Source of the DNA: Welwitschia mirabilis
Taxonomy: Eukaryota > Gnetophyta > Gnetopsida > Welwitschiales
Length of the DNA: 64,000 nucleotides
NCBI GenBank assembly: GCA_051453625.1
Contig: JBOZIK010000001.1
Coordinates: 242,839,602 to 242,903,601 of the forward strand
Direction: 5' to 3'
Positions within the stretch are counted from its first letter, which is position 1; each line of letters starts with the position of its first letter. A program made the position numbers and the translations under genes. Shown here one piece after another: positions 37,801 through 52,800 of the stretch. The notes beneath the pieces were generated by a model. The model searched no databases. It saw only the letters and a list, made by a program, of their open reading frames with translations, and was not told where the DNA came from.

Positions 37801-40800
37801 GATCAATTGGGATGACTGGAATCTATTTTGCCTTACATCTTCTGCAGCATTTACCTTAGGAGCTAGAGCAAAATTTGCAGGATAAACAGCAAACCATACT
37901 GCATTTACACTATCATATCACCAAAGCTTGGAAGAGTCCAGAAATTGATATGTTAAATATTTTTATTAGGTAAAGGAATTGCAACAAAAGCTTAAGTTGG
38001 ACGTTCAAAAAGACTCTTCTAGTTGAAGATCGTTCACTGCGAAACACAATGAAGCCAAAAATGTTTTGATCATTTCAAATGATTGGTTGACATTATCTTC
38101 TTAGGAATTCAAATATTGTATGGATTATATAAATGTTTTGTTAAGTTATTGTCAATGAAGTGACATCAAAGCAAATGTGAAAGGTAAGCTCTAGCTTGGA
38201 GACAATAATCCAGCAGCGTGCCCGTGATTTTCTTAACTATGACAAACAAAACCATTTGTCAACCCTGGCAAAACAGTGTGGTGGTCAATTCATGCCCGGT
38301 TGTCCACTGAAGGAATAGATAACTTGAATCACCCACAGGAGACATTGGGATAATTGAAAAATAACATGATGTACTGGACAAAGACCTATCGGATGCATGG
38401 ATGCAAAACCTAAAGAAAATTGGTCTCTTTATTTGCTTATTAATTATAATTACAAATGATTGTTGACTTTCTTTTGTGAGGAATTCAAACAGTACAGGAA
38501 TTTAAGTTGTTCAATTTGCTTTAGGTATGCCTCGCTTTAATCTTGTATTGTTAGGTTTCTTGTCAGTTATCATTGCTGAATAGTTTTCAATTTATTTGTT
38601 GTTAATCTTCTTAGTATAAATATTGTAAGGATCAGATCTGTAATGATCTTTGGCCAACACACTTATTTGATGTAATATGACCTAATAAACATGTCTGGAT
38701 ATGCTTTTGCCATGCACTTGTAAGTTGATCTAATTTTGAAATACAACTTTCAGAATTTAGATTGCTGCAGTTTGTTTTCATTTAAGGACTATTACTTTTC
38801 TTTATCAAATCGACAAGCTATTCTTTGATGCCATTTTAATCTCTTAAGGGGTGACCCTATTTTTACATCTGCTTGCTTGTCTACCAGAAGCTAGATGGAT
38901 TTACTCTTGAGCTGGGGTGATGGGCACATTCCTTGGAATGTTCAATACTGCTTGTTCTGTGAATGATGTTTTCATTTATTTTTATTCGTCATTTATATTA
39001 CATCATCTATGGTTTTCAAATGAATTTGTATTCACTGCCAAAATTGCACTTTGCTTTGGAGAACATCCATACTTTCCATCCTTTAAACAGAAAAGCCTAG
39101 ATATTGGAACCACAAAATGAGATTCTTGTTGATCCCTTCCCGTCAGGTCCCTAATCACAAAACATTATTCGATGTTGCCATTGTATGAACTGGTGAACAC
39201 CAATTTGAATTAGAAAATAACTTTTCTCCCAGGACAATCATCTACTTCTTGTCTCAAATTTGTCTCTTATTGCAGTCGACATTTTACTACAAATCCAATC
39301 ACCTCTATAACACTTTAGCTTTCATAACTGGGGCAGCCCTTTCTGTATCACTGTACCTTAAGTGAGTTTGATTATCATCTCCACGCTGTTTCTAGAATAG
39401 TCGAAACATAATGTGGTTTTATGTTCAATTAGTGCATGAATAGATTGGATGCATTGTTTTATTTCTTTATGAGATGCAAGTTAACTGCATTTAGAATCAG
39501 TAGTAAGTGCTTTCTTGCAATTGTTTATATACTCTCCCCCCTTTAGTTGTTTTACAGCAGTTTTCAGGAACCTGTTTTGTGTTTTTGTCTCATCAGGCAT
39601 GTTATCAAATTTTGATATCTACACTTTCCCTTCTATGGGTTGCTGTTTTCCTTAACATGGATGGGGAAGATCTGACAAAATGAAATGCCATAGTCTATGC
39701 TCAAAATGCCATCATGATTTGTGAGAGCAAACATGATGTCATGAAAAACAAGAACACATTTGTAGCACTAATAAATCAAGTTAAAGCATGGAAAGTTACT
39801 CTAATGCATCTTGCTGTATTTTCATCCAAACTTTCAAGCAAGCTGGTAATATGTGTTTAATAATAATTGCATAGCCATTTTCACCTAGTTCTGCTGATGT
39901 AGCTTGCTGCATTTTCACCTAATCTTTAATTTCAGATTTATTTACACTTACTGTTCTAAATTTGTGATCATTTCATCAATTTGATTTTGTCATTGTCAAC
40001 GTCAAGGTGGATCAATACTTTTTTGACATTTTTAACTATTAAAATATATCCTATATAGTTTCTTTTTTTTTTAAGTGCATCTTAAGATTGTCATTTGATT
40101 GCAAGATCAATTTTGCCATGCAAATGTTTTATTTCTCTCTTGATATCTCTCAAAGGAGTTTGATAAGATATTCTTGTTTTTTGCAGATTGTATCTTTAGT
40201 GGAGCATAAGCTTTCTATACCATGTGATATATTACGAAATTGCTATGAAGCATTTGCTTTGTATTCTTTTGGAAATTATTTGATTGCATGCCTAGGTAAT
40301 GCTTACTATTGCCTCTATTGTAGTTGTTATGTTGATTTAGGTAACATATTATATGAATCTAAATGTTTAAATTTGGAAAGGAAATGGATCCTAGGCAAAA
40401 TGCTAATATGTTATTGTTCTTATGGAGCAGCGAATACTTTTTCATTCTGATCTGGTGACATTAGAGATATATCCATCTAACTAGTGCTCTTTGCAAACCA
40501 AAAAAATTCAATTAAATTGGAAAATCCTACTTGATATTGAGGCTTTTGACCTGGCAAAAGAATTCATAAAGTTCTTAGGTTTTGCATACGTTTGGTTACG
40601 TGCAATAGTAATTAAGTAGTGTGAGGGGAGAAAAACTTTGCCTTACAGGGTCTACCCTACCTAAGGTTGTTTTAATAAGAATGCGACAGGATGGGGATGA
40701 AGAAAGGTTTTTGTTCTTTTGCTTGGTATGAGGGCTATGTGAACTCTTCATTTAAGCCATAAAGATAAAATGATAACTAGAAAGAGTGAGAATCAATGAA

Positions 40801-43800
40801 GGAAATGCTGCAGAGAACAAAATAACTAAAATTAAATAAAACATATTGAAATGCTAGAAGTTATAGAATATCATACTTAGACTAGCGAGAAGATTTAAAC
40901 AACAAATCCAATAGCACTTTATTACCAAACTTCAATTAGAAGGTCTCATGCCTACCCCAAAGAATGGGGAAACTGTCAGTTGGGTGATGGAGCTAAAGCT
41001 TTTGAGACAACAAAATACTCATAATGAGTGGAATTAAGGGTTTTGGAAGAAGGGGTTACGAGTTCTAGAGAGATAGGATGAACCGAAGGACCTTGGATAT
41101 GCAAGGTGCTCTAGGATCTTATGGAGGATCATTGCAACAAAGGTGCTCGTATAGCGTTTGGCACTGGCAATGCTCTAAGACTTGAATGAAAATAAACTTG
41201 TGCTCTAGTTGTGCTCCTCCTCTTTACTGCATTTGTTTTTCTTTTGCTAAAATGGTCCTCCTCTAAAATCTAGGTTCCTTTGGTATTGAAGGGGCACTAT
41301 TAGAATCTTACCTACCCTAAAATGTGGTAGGTTGTGATTGGTTCTTTTTGGATTGTTTGTCATGGGATTAGGGCTATTATTGGGCTTTCATTATTGCACT
41401 ATCTTTTTTATCTTGTTTTCTTTGTTTTTTTTGTTTATTATATTTTTAAGACATGTGCACATTAGAATTCAAGCTTAGGGAGAACTCAAGTGCAAGAAGA
41501 GTTGAGGGCTGAGGGAGAATTTAGGCTCAAGGGAGAATTCAAGCCTGATAAAGGATTTGGATGAGATGACAATCTTTTTGAGGCCCTGTTGGGTTTAGAA
41601 GATTAGGAAAGGGTTTGTGGTCATCGAGGCATGACTAATGATATCATATACATTGGGAACATGATAATTTGATCTTACAATTTGCCTCTCTTTGGAGGCA
41701 TTCTGATATGCTACAAAGATGCATACAAAAAAAGAGAGAATTGAAGCTATTGATTTTATGTGATTATATGGATGCTGACAACATGCATTAAAGCTAGATA
41801 GGTATTTTCTATTGCTAATGCTATTCTAGACCAAGTGGCACACCTTGTTAAAGTAAAGCATGCATGGGATGTCTTGTTGCTGTTGACACACCGATAGATG
41901 AACTATGTTATGCTGCGATGCTAAGATGGTATTGATGCTAACACTGGTGCTAGATAACCTTGATGATGTGGTGCCCCTCTTTGCAGTGTGGCATGGAAAT
42001 GGAATAATGACATAGGCACAAAGAAAGAGATGCTAATATGAAGTGTTCACTTGAGGTATGTAAAATGATAATGATGCAATGCATTGAACTGATGCCTGTA
42101 GCTTGGAGGTGATATGGTATGCGAGGAAGAGACCTGTAATAAAAATATGGAAAGAAAAGGGAATTGCACAGAAGGGGGAGTTTAGAAGGATGGGAATGGT
42201 TAAAGAAAGTGGGATATTAAAAAAAGGGAGAGGGAGGAGAGGGAGGAGGGAGAATCATTAATAATAGCCTTGAAGATATTGGAATTGATAGGCTGAGGTA
42301 GAGGCATCCCGTCAAAGGATTTTAGGCAGAATGCCCCTTTGAAATATTTGGTATGAATAATATAAGGTCCAATCCAATTGGGGGCAAATTTTGATGTATG
42401 AAGTGATGGGTTTTGATGGAGGACAAGCATGTCAATGTCAAGGTTACATGATTGAATGTGTTTATTGAAGGTGGTGGAGATGTCAAATGGATAACAAGAG
42501 ATATGAGAGGTGGTGTCTAGGCGATGGCATTAGAGAAGATTGAGTTCATGGAGGCAAGTTTTGGTATCAAGTTGGTTGGTAGTGGTGAGGGATTGTAGCG
42601 TCATGCGATAAGAAGGAATAGAAAGTTTGATGGGCAATACGGCTTCAACACTAAAGGTATTCACCAGTGGCAGTTTTTCGGTTCGTGTAGTATGTCCATA
42701 GGATATAATGTAGGTTTTTGTGCTAGGAATTTGGATTGGGCCTAGCCATCCTTTTGAGAGGAGTAATAATGGACTTATTGCATGCTTTGGGTTAGCGGTT
42801 CGCTTGAGGGAAATAGGGGGTGGAGACTGAATGTTGAATACTGTATGGCTAGTAGAGTAGGGAAACTTCTTCTGATCAGAACCAGGGGCCATTATCAGTA
42901 CTGATTTCTTGAGGTGTGCTAAAATGGGAGTGGATGTGGGATAAAATAGAATTGGTGGTGACCTTGCCGAGGGTGGGGTGGAAGGGAATAGCTTTAACGT
43001 TAGAAGGAAGGTGGTGAGATGGTGTAGATGAGAATCATGAGATCAAGGCCCCAAACTTGAAAGGGCCAAGCAATATCGAAAAGAGAAAGGGAGGAAGGAG
43101 GGCGTGGATAAGGTAGCCATGGATTTGACGTTTGTGATAACGCTTCACATGACAGGCACAATCTGCATGTATTTGGCCCAAATGAACCTTGGCAAAGTTG
43201 TTTGGCCATAGCACAAGCAGTGGGGTGTTTGTTATATGCCATTGTGTAATACTTGAAGCACTTGTGAGGCTTTGTCCTTGTCCAGGAATCTAAGTAGCAG
43301 ATCATCAAATGCCTTCTTGTATAAAACATTGTTGTGAATCTAACAATGGAGGCTACGATGACGTAAAGCATCTTATTGAGATTGGGTGAAGTAATTGGGG
43401 TAATTGCTAGTGGTGAGGTATGTCTAGATGTCATGGTACCAAGGTAATTTGAAAGTAGTGGAAATTAGGTTTGGGCTAGTGGCTTCGTAAGCTGGTGAGG
43501 TGAAGGTACAATGTTAGAAAAATGCAGCAGAGCAAAAGCAAAATGCAAACATCAACACACTAGATTTTCATGGAAAACCCCCATGTGGGGAAAAATCATG
43601 GAAGCAATGTAGAGCTCTCTATTAGAATGAAAAGAGCAAGGACACAAGCTATCTTCAATAGCCAACCTTGCAACTCTTGACTCCCACACACCTCATGGCA
43701 TTCCATGCCTCTACTTTCTTTATATAGATTTTCTTTTANNNNNNNNNNNNNNNNNNNNNNNNNNNNNNNNNNNNNNNNNNNNNNNNNNNNNNNNNNNNNN

Positions 43801-43838
43801 NNNNNNNNNNNNNNNNNNNNNNNNNNNNNNNNNNNNNN

Positions 43839-43884
<46 letters not shown>

Positions 43885-46800
43885 TCAAGCCAAGGGGAGA
43901 ATTCAGGCTCAAAGGAGGATTTCCATGAGGTAAAGGTGCTTCTGAGGTTTGGTCAGGTTTAAAGCATTGGGAAAGGACTTATGGTAGCTGAGACAGGACT
44001 TACAACACCAAATGTATTGGGGAACATGAAATTTTAATCTTAAAAGTAGAGTTTTACAAACTTAAATGGTTGCTTACTAAAATTAGCTCCTAAACAATGG
44101 ATAGCTTTTGTTGATAAGTATATTGGTAGTGATTGTTGTCAAACAGGGTTCTATACAAGGCAACTCTTGCTGGTTTGTTTTGTTGATATTAATTGATTAT
44201 CAATGTTACATATTAGCGAAGCCAAATCTAAAACTTTATACTATTGTAACTTATTTTGATGTTATAATCCCTTTCATGTCATACACCTGAGCTTTGTAAT
44301 TAAGTCACCTTGGGTTGTTAGGGTGTTTTATTTTAGAGTATATGTAAGGGTATGTGCCAAAAATAAATTTAAGGTTTTTTTTGAGGTTGTATTGCTATTG
44401 ATGTATACGCGTCATTAGGTTTACTATGGCAGAGGTGCGAGGAGAATAATTTGTCTCCATTGTAAGGGTTAAGGGCTATTGTTTTGGAATCTTAGTTTGT
44501 GGCATTGGTTTTGGCTTGTAATATCTATTCTTGGTTAACTAAATATCATTTCCTTCTATTGCTTTCTTGTAACTTTCGTTTTTCCCTCTTTGTAGATGTG
44601 TCACTACTTCTTTATTTATTTTATGTTGATTGGCCAATTGGCCTGATTAACTTTTCTTGTATTTTTTAAATAATAGGGCTATGGTTCCACAAGTGTGCAC
44701 AAAACCTTCATGAGTTAGAAACGGGACAGTCAATGGGTAGAACCATATGACTATAGAGGCAAGGGCACATGCTTCTTCTACCCCAAGTGATACTACTCAT
44801 GCTAAGCACTTTTGAAGTGGCAATCCTCCTCCACTTTTGAGTTCCATAATTAGCTCATCCTCTTAGGAGTTGGGGTCTTAGTATTGATCCACTTATGTTT
44901 GGCTTATTGATTTGTTGCTTCCATGTTATGGTCATTGTATCTAGTAGACGATTAAGACTAGCATTTGTTTGAAGGAGGATGTTATCGGGAGAGCACACAA
45001 GATACTTGCACAATTTTGGTACTCATAAGGCTTGCCATTGTATGCCTTTGCAAGTCCCATGTTTTAGATCATTTGTTGTTATTGCTGAGTGTGGTCCATG
45101 TAACTTTAGAGCTCTCATGTACATAAAGATGTGAACATCCATGTCATAAGATTTAAGCATGATGTTAAAGAAAATGATGACAAATTATAAGAGGGTTTAG
45201 AAGTAATCTGGTTGCAGCATTGATGCTATCCTATGCGTTTCTCATAGTGAGGAGGCTTGACCCTAGCAGACCTTTCTTGTGCAAAAATGCTCTTCACATG
45301 ATAGTGAGCATGATTGTTCATTTGCATGCTTTAGTCCATGTTTGTCAGTGATGGATAGACAATTCATAAGAGTGATGATCATGTTCTAGTGTGGATTTTG
45401 ATCATGTCGTTTTGGAGAGTGGCATAGATTTGTCTCCATGTGCGATATAGTCAAATATTGGTGAAGTCAAATCTATACTTTATGTCATTGTTAAGTCACT
45501 TTTAGCTATTAGGGCATTTTATTTTAAAGTATATGTAAGGGCATATGCCAAAAATAAATTGAGGGTTTTTGGCATTTATGATAGTAATCATATAAACCTA
45601 CTACTAGGTTCATTTTTGTTAGGCTATGCAGAGAAGAGTGATTGTTCTCCCTTATAAGGGCTATTGGTTGGGAATCCTATCTTATGGTGGTGGTCTTGGC
45701 TTGTAATTTTTGTTTTTTGCATTGTTATTTCTTTGTTGATTCTCAATCGATTAGGAAGCCATTGTGATCTATTTTTTGCTACATGTTTTTTTATAACAGT
45801 TAGTATTAGAGGGTGGGATTGTGCCATTCCATGACAAGTTTTTTAGAAAGGTATATATAGTTCTAAAGTTCATACCCTTCCATTTCATTAGGAACTACTA
45901 TGCATAATGGAAGGGCATTTGTTTTGATAGATAAGTTTGGCAACCATTATTATGACCTATGGAAGATCAAGGTGGAGGACTTATTGTATGAACGAGATCT
46001 TGAATTACTTTATGTACAAACCAAGAAGAAAACCTGATTGTGCTACTATTGATGAATAGAATAGAATGGACTAGAAAACTTTGACAATTATTTGGCATTG
46101 TCTAGATGATTCCATTCTCACATGTATAGAATGAAACCTTTGCACATGGTTTGTGGTGAAGATCATTCATTTTAATATATCACTTGAAATTGCTCATTAG
46201 GACTTCACCATGGTTTAACTTTTTTTTTAAGAAATTTTAGATACCTATAGATTGCCTCCTGGCCATTTGTGACGATCTCCTTTGGAAATGGTGATCCTAG
46301 GCAATCTAACATGGCCCTTGACAAAATTCTATTTTCCCCATGTCTATGGGGCTAGATGAGGGCCCCTTGGTCATTAAATTACAAGGGGAATGCTCTTATG
46401 CTGTTTAGTTTTAATACTACTCTTTAAATGACCAATTAAATTTTGTAATTACTTCTTTGAAACCATCCAAAGTCATGCCTTGATAATTATTTTTACTCAT
46501 AAGTTATTAGTATCTTCTTGCAAATACAAAATTTGCATGTAAAATCAAGCAATTTTAGTGTTTACCCTTTTAGGAATGATCATGCACACCTGACTATGCC
46601 CAAATTATCTTTGATGTTCCTAATGGAAAATAAAGGGTTTAAACCCATTTTTGTGACCAATGAATCTCTGACAAGTGTCTTAAACAATCTAGATTTCAAT
46701 TTTATGTAAGTCTAACTATATGCACCATCTAACTCAAGAATTAGGATTGAATCTATAAGAGATGTGAGAGGGTGAACACAACATACTAAGAGAATTTAAA

Positions 46801-49800
46801 GTACAAACAGAACTTGAATGAATAGCACTATTGAATAATATTTCAATTTGAATCATAAATATGGTCAGTAATAAACATTTCATATAAAGTAAACTTTAAC
46901 TATGCATCTAGCTCTTGATAGATATCAATGGCCTAAAATAATTGATGAGGCTGATCCCATGTATATGAGAAAAGGCTAGGATTATGGTGGTAATGACAAT
47001 ATAAAATAAACTTTGCATGATTGAAAAGACATAAATCAAAACAAATAATGATACGTGAAAAATTCATGCAAACACAATAAAAATCACACCCTCGCATGTG
47101 GTGGTTTGGGAAAGAGATGTGTTCCTCTTTCCTAGGCCATGGAAGGCTTCTAAAGGATCCAAATAAGTGTGACATATGGTGAAAGTGATCTTTAGCAATG
47201 AATTACTTTATTGAAGCTATAGATATTTCCTTGAATGCTTCATAAGAAAGGGTTAAGCACAAAAGAAGAATGGCTGATTGCAAATTTTAACCCAAGAATT
47301 TTACTGACTGCCTTTCCAGAGTTTAGATCAGTAAGAGAGACAAATGGGCTCATCAAGAATGTAAGTAGCCTCCGAACCAGTAGAAAGACATTTCAGAATT
47401 GGAGTGAAATTAGCAAAGACGAAGAGGAAGATTGATAATTGATTAGCACACTTGTCTCAAAATGGTTCATTTTTATTGACTGTGGATATTGTGTCTCTCA
47501 CATGAAACTCAATTTGCTAAGTCACAATATTTGAATTGCAACTAAATGCTTGGTCATCTGATATCATTCTTGCACATGCATAAGGTGAAACTAGATAAAA
47601 TTGACAGTGTAAAGTCTAACATGAGACTCTAATGACATCTTAAACTAATTCATTTGACAACCATCTCCCCCTGTGATTGATGATGACCCTGTCTGAGTAC
47701 CTTGAACCATTTGATTAGATTTTAAATTTAATTTTAAATTGATAGAAGCTGTGTCATACATAATGAGAAATTACTTAGGTATTTAATATTAACATAACAC
47801 TACCTTAAAAAATTTAAGCAAATATCATTTGTGAGTCATAGAACTTGATTAATGTAACAAAACCACTTCAATGACATGAGAATTATGATGCAATTAAGAG
47901 GGCAAAAGTATTGCTTGTCAGTTGCATAATTTCATATGGCGATTCTTGCATGCGCTCCTCCTTATTACATGCAATTTAATATCAATTTACTATCAATAGA
48001 TGTGAGATATGCACATGATCTTGCTTTGCTACATTAAACATCAATCTTTGGAGTATAGTAACATCTCTTGTTCATTCTTGGAAACCAGAAGATAGTTTAT
48101 TGTTAAAAACCATATTTAATGAGATTCAAACATAGGCGAATCTTGAAAATAATAGATGGAATTTATTGTTGAAAACCATATTTAATGAGATTCAAAAATA
48201 GGTGAATCTTAAAAATAATAGATGGAACTTAAGGGCCATACACAAAAGGAAGGAACCCACTTAGGTAGTTGTTGGACACCAACATGACCCCTTTGTACCC
48301 GACGGACCCCTCACCTTTTTTTTTATCCCCTTCTTCCCCTCTCTTTCTCCTTCTTCCTACCTCTCTTCCTTCCCTTTTCTTTTCTCTCTCTTTTTCTCTT
48401 TCATTTCCCCTTCCCTATTTCCCTTTTTCTCAACTTCACCTAAGGCATGGAATCTCATTCAATTCTATGCCTACGGCATGGAAGTCAGGCAATTCCACAC
48501 CCTAGGCATGGAATGTAGCTTAGCTCTCTAGGCCCTTCCTCCCCTTTTGTAGGGTGTAGACTTTTAACAACATCCAAGGATAAAATTCGGGCATAGAATC
48601 GAGGCCTCCCTTCCTCAACACCAATCATAGGGCTCCCAGCCTTAACTAGCTTACAGAAGGAAGAACAATCAGATGAGGGCTTCTGAGAAATCAGGTCCCC
48701 AGTGTAGGTCTTCAACATCAGATGCTAGGCTAATTTATAGCTTCAAGACTTTAGAGTCCGCTTTTTGCATCCTCTTGCTTCTTCTCAACTCCCTTTCTTC
48801 TTCTTCCCCTCTTCCTCTCTTCCTTTCCTTCTCTCCCTCTATTTTTCCTCCTTCTTCTCCCTCTCTTCTCCTCTTCTTCTTCTCTTTCTCCTTCCTCTTA
48901 CTCTTTCTTTCCTCTCTTGTTTTCCCTCTCCCTTCCTTCTCTTCCTACCTTCTCTCCCTTAGCTTCCATGCCCTAGGTGTGGAATCTACTCAACTCCATG
49001 CTTGAAGCTTGGAATCTAGACTAACTTCATGCCAAGGACGCAAAGCATTTCTTCAGAATCACCCCTTGACTGGTTCCTCTTGTGAAATCCAGCTCTCCAT
49101 GCTCATCCCAGATTGCTTCTAATCCCTCTCATCTAGCTTCTTCCTTACAGAGCATGTTTGTTAGAAGTTCAACTACTTCAGGTCTAGAAGGGTTCTACTT
49201 TTGCATCAAATCCTTAGAACATGCCAGAAGCAAGTAAGCTTGCCTGTCACATTACATCACGGGGTGAGGCTAGGCTGATGACCAAAGAGGTGGCTACTGT
49301 TTTGGTAGAATGACCCTCTCTGGCACCATCAGAGATCAGCCTAGACTTCCACAACACCAGTCTTCCAAAGTAACACTTCATCAAATCACTGCTAATTGGA
49401 GATATTCAAAGGGATTTTATTTGGATGTCACCATACTGCTCCCCTCCTTTTCCATCATGTTACTCCCTCTTCTTTGCTCCTAGCTCAAAGGGGCCATCTC
49501 GTCCCTTCTCTCTTGCTTCTCAATCCTCACACTTGGGGGACTCTCACTATGTTTTCTCCCTGTTCTCGAAATTCACCTCCAGCCTTGTGATCACATGATA
49601 AACTAGCGGTTTCTTCCCCATCTATGTTTTTCCCCTATTCTGGATACCCATCTCAACCTTATGGACAATTCTAAGTCTAGATTAGCAATAGGATATCTTA
49701 TCCATCAATGAAAGACACCAAAAGAACTAGTTGATTGCTTTCTTCTTCTCATGTGCGTCTCTCATTTTCTTCTAGTTTCATCCTTCTATTTTGTAGATGT

Positions 49801-52800
49801 AATATTGCTGCTCTCCTCTCCTTCTACGGGGAAAGAAGATTATATATGACCACCTTCTAATAGGGACAAGGGGAGAGAAAGCAATCTTTTGAGTACTTTC
49901 TACAACAAAGAGTTCATTCTTCTTTACATCCCAAGACTTACATTAGCACCTCAAAGAGAGTGGATAGAGGACCTAGTTTAATGCAACCTCTTTCCTGTGA
50001 GCATGAGTTTATATTATATATTGGTTGAAGAAGGCCACACTTGGCTGCACCTTGTCTTCCCTTTTAGAGCCTTCCCCTACCCTCTACCTTGGCCTTGGTG
50101 GAAGACCCACTTAGGAACCTCTAGTCCTATACCCAAGATCTATTCTGCCCCCTTTTTAAGATACTCTGGAACAACCAGGAGGACACGCCCTTCCCTAGGA
50201 AGTCCTTCCTTCTCTCTAACCTTTCCTTTTTTGTTTTATTTCTTTGTGTTTTCCACTTTTTGTGAGGATTTTCTCTACTAGACACATCCCTTTGCTTTAA
50301 CCCTATTCCTCGAAACTCTATACCTTGAGGGAAATCATATCAGGTATCAAATTTTTAGCTACCCTATAAAACAAGTCTAGGACCTCACCCTGGAAAGTAG
50401 ATGTTGTTGTCCCTTTGAAGCCTAGGACAAGGACTTTGCATCAACAATAGTAATAAACTTCCAATTATGTCTCTATACATTACTCTCCCATTTGAAAGAA
50501 AAAGTTTAGTATATGCTATCTTTGGTTAAAGCAATCCAGCCTATTACAAAATGTATTGAACAAGAAACCAATCTATACAAAACAAGAAATATAAAAAGAC
50601 ACAAAAAGTGATATTATGATATACTCCTCATTTGATATCAATAACAATAGAGGGCATGAAGGGAGATAAGAAGGAGAAAGAAGAGAATAGACTTGAAGTA
50701 GCAAGCAAAGATTCACTTTCCTCATTAGAAGAGGATGAAGAGTCATAACCACATTCATGGGCATTTTCAGTGTACATACCATAAGAAACAATAGCAACCT
50801 TCATATGCCTCCAGGTAGAGTCTAACCTATAGAAGTGATAGTGAAGCTTAGAAAGGTTAATGATAACATGAGTAAGCAAGTTGATATACCTTCAGACATG
50901 GAGGATTTTGAGGACTTACTGCAAGAAGCTTTGGATTTAGAGCTAGATGGAGCTGAATCAAAGAGGGCATGCCTCTGTGTGAGCATTGAATGATCAATAG
51001 GAGCTATAGGCTTTACAATGGATCCTTAAAAGGAAAGGAACATAAAAGTGATAGCAATGTTTACTAGTAAGAGCTGAATTGGGGGAGCTTGAGACTTGTG
51101 CTTGTCAAGATGAGATATCATATACTTAATGTTAGAAACATTAGTTAAAAGATTTTTTGAAATGTGAAAGAGGAGCTAAGCTCTATAATGTGAATACTAG
51201 AACAATGACTAGCAAGAGGTAAAGCATTATAAGTGAAGACTAAAAGTACATGGTAGTGAGGAAGCAGCTTGGTTGTCTGCAAGGAGGTCTTCCAATTAAG
51301 CTTGCTACCACATAGGTCCTTGTTAGCCTCTAGCTTCTCATTGAAAGAATATGAATGCGGCTAATATTCTTTGGAGTAATATCTTGGTAATAAATTAGCA
51401 ACAAGAACAACCTTAGGAGTCACTTGAACTTGCTCTACAAAGACCATTATACAACTTCAATGTTCTTTCAATGGATCTAAGATGAAGGCATGAATGGGCT
51501 TCACATGCTTTCTCTTGAGAGGTGGTCGTTAAGCAAATTGCCCTTCAAAACCCCTAATGGACTCCTTATTGATCTTTGTGAACATAAAAGGAGATGAACT
51601 CTTTGCAGCCATTTTGCTTGCTTTTGGCGATGACATACCTTTAGGCATAGCTCAAGCACTAGAGGAAGAAGACAAGGTAGAGATTTAGAAGAGAAAAGAG
51701 AATATGACAAAGTGGAAGAAGACAGAATGAGAGAATGAATGAGCACTGGGAAGGGAGGCATAGATACAATTTCAAGAACTACATGATAGGTACAAACATA
51801 AATGAAAAGTTTAAAAATAGGGAAGCTTTTAGAGGGAAGAGAGAAAATTTTAAAAAATTGAAACATTTGCATGTGTTTTTAAGGCTAACAACCAAAATCA
51901 ATGGGACGTCCCGAACTTTATAGTTTTTCTTAATGACAAATGAGCATAATCAGTTATGAATGCATTACAATGTTCAAATGACCCCATCCAAATCATGTTG
52001 CAATGAGCAATATGTTTGTGGGCAATTAGATGATCTTGTTCAAATGATCCAATTAAATCCATTTGGAGTTATATTGTAGAACCAATTTTATTGTCTTTTA
52101 ATGTTATGTTTTCTTATTAACTGATACTTGTAATTAAAGGGAATAGGTTGAGAATGTTGTAAAAGGTGATTTTTAAATAAAGTTACCTTGGGGTTTAGCA
52201 TAGTCTTTTAAAGGTGATGTGGGGGTTAATTGATACTTGTAATTAAAGGGCATGGGTTTGGACTGTTGTAGAAGATTCTGCCCTTTGTCTATCTAATCCC
52301 CTTGTGAGGTTGTGTTNNNNNNNNNNNNNNNNNNNNNNNNNNNNNNNNNNNNNNNNNNNNNNNNNNNNNNNNNNNNNNNNNNNNNNNNNNNNNNNNNNNT
52401 TGGGCTTGTTTGTAAGATTGTTTTTCTAATAAGAGGTCTAGACTCTTTTCCTATAGATATTTCCCTTATTGTTTGAGAGTTTATTGTTTATTAAGTCCTA
52501 AAACCTAGGGCATGTGGAAGATTTTGATGGAGTACATTTTTGCAACAAAAAGGATGTAGAATAGTCTTAAAGAAAAGGAGAAGTTGAAGAGAGAATCAAG
52601 GCTAGACGATAGTGAGTGGAAAGCATTTCCATTAGACAATAAATGGAATGTGTTGAATGTGCAAGCTCCTTTTATATTTGGCCTTGCCTTTGTAATGAAA
52701 TCTTGAAGGCACATGCCAAGATAACTACAACATAGGAGTTGTGGTAGGAGTTGAAAGGACATATATGATATGCCATCCTTTATTAACAAGTTCATGGTGC

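Larger units (their letters stand above)
41000..44045 (-). mobile_element. Truncated Ty3/gypsy Tat-type element
   Basis: LTR-like direct repeats at about 41,465-41,683 and 43,882-44,042 share the sequence around gagaattcaggctcaa and tggggaacatga. On the minus strand, the left one begins tgtaagatcaaat right after a purine-rich tract. Between them lies integrase only; gag, protease, reverse transcriptase and RNase H are missing. The inner limits of the LTRs and the outer left end are uncertain, and an N gap plus poly-C lies in the right LTR. Confidence 0.7.

Noticed and set aside
39276-39361. Similarity to a membrane pyrophosphatase
   Set aside because: The hydrophobic peptide is only loosely like one; no neighbouring exon supports it.
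43596-43962. Poly-Gly and poly-Pro frames
   Set aside because: They arise from the C run and Ns.
48269-49005. Serine/leucine/proline-rich open frames
   Set aside because: They come from the pyrimidine tracts and have no domain content.
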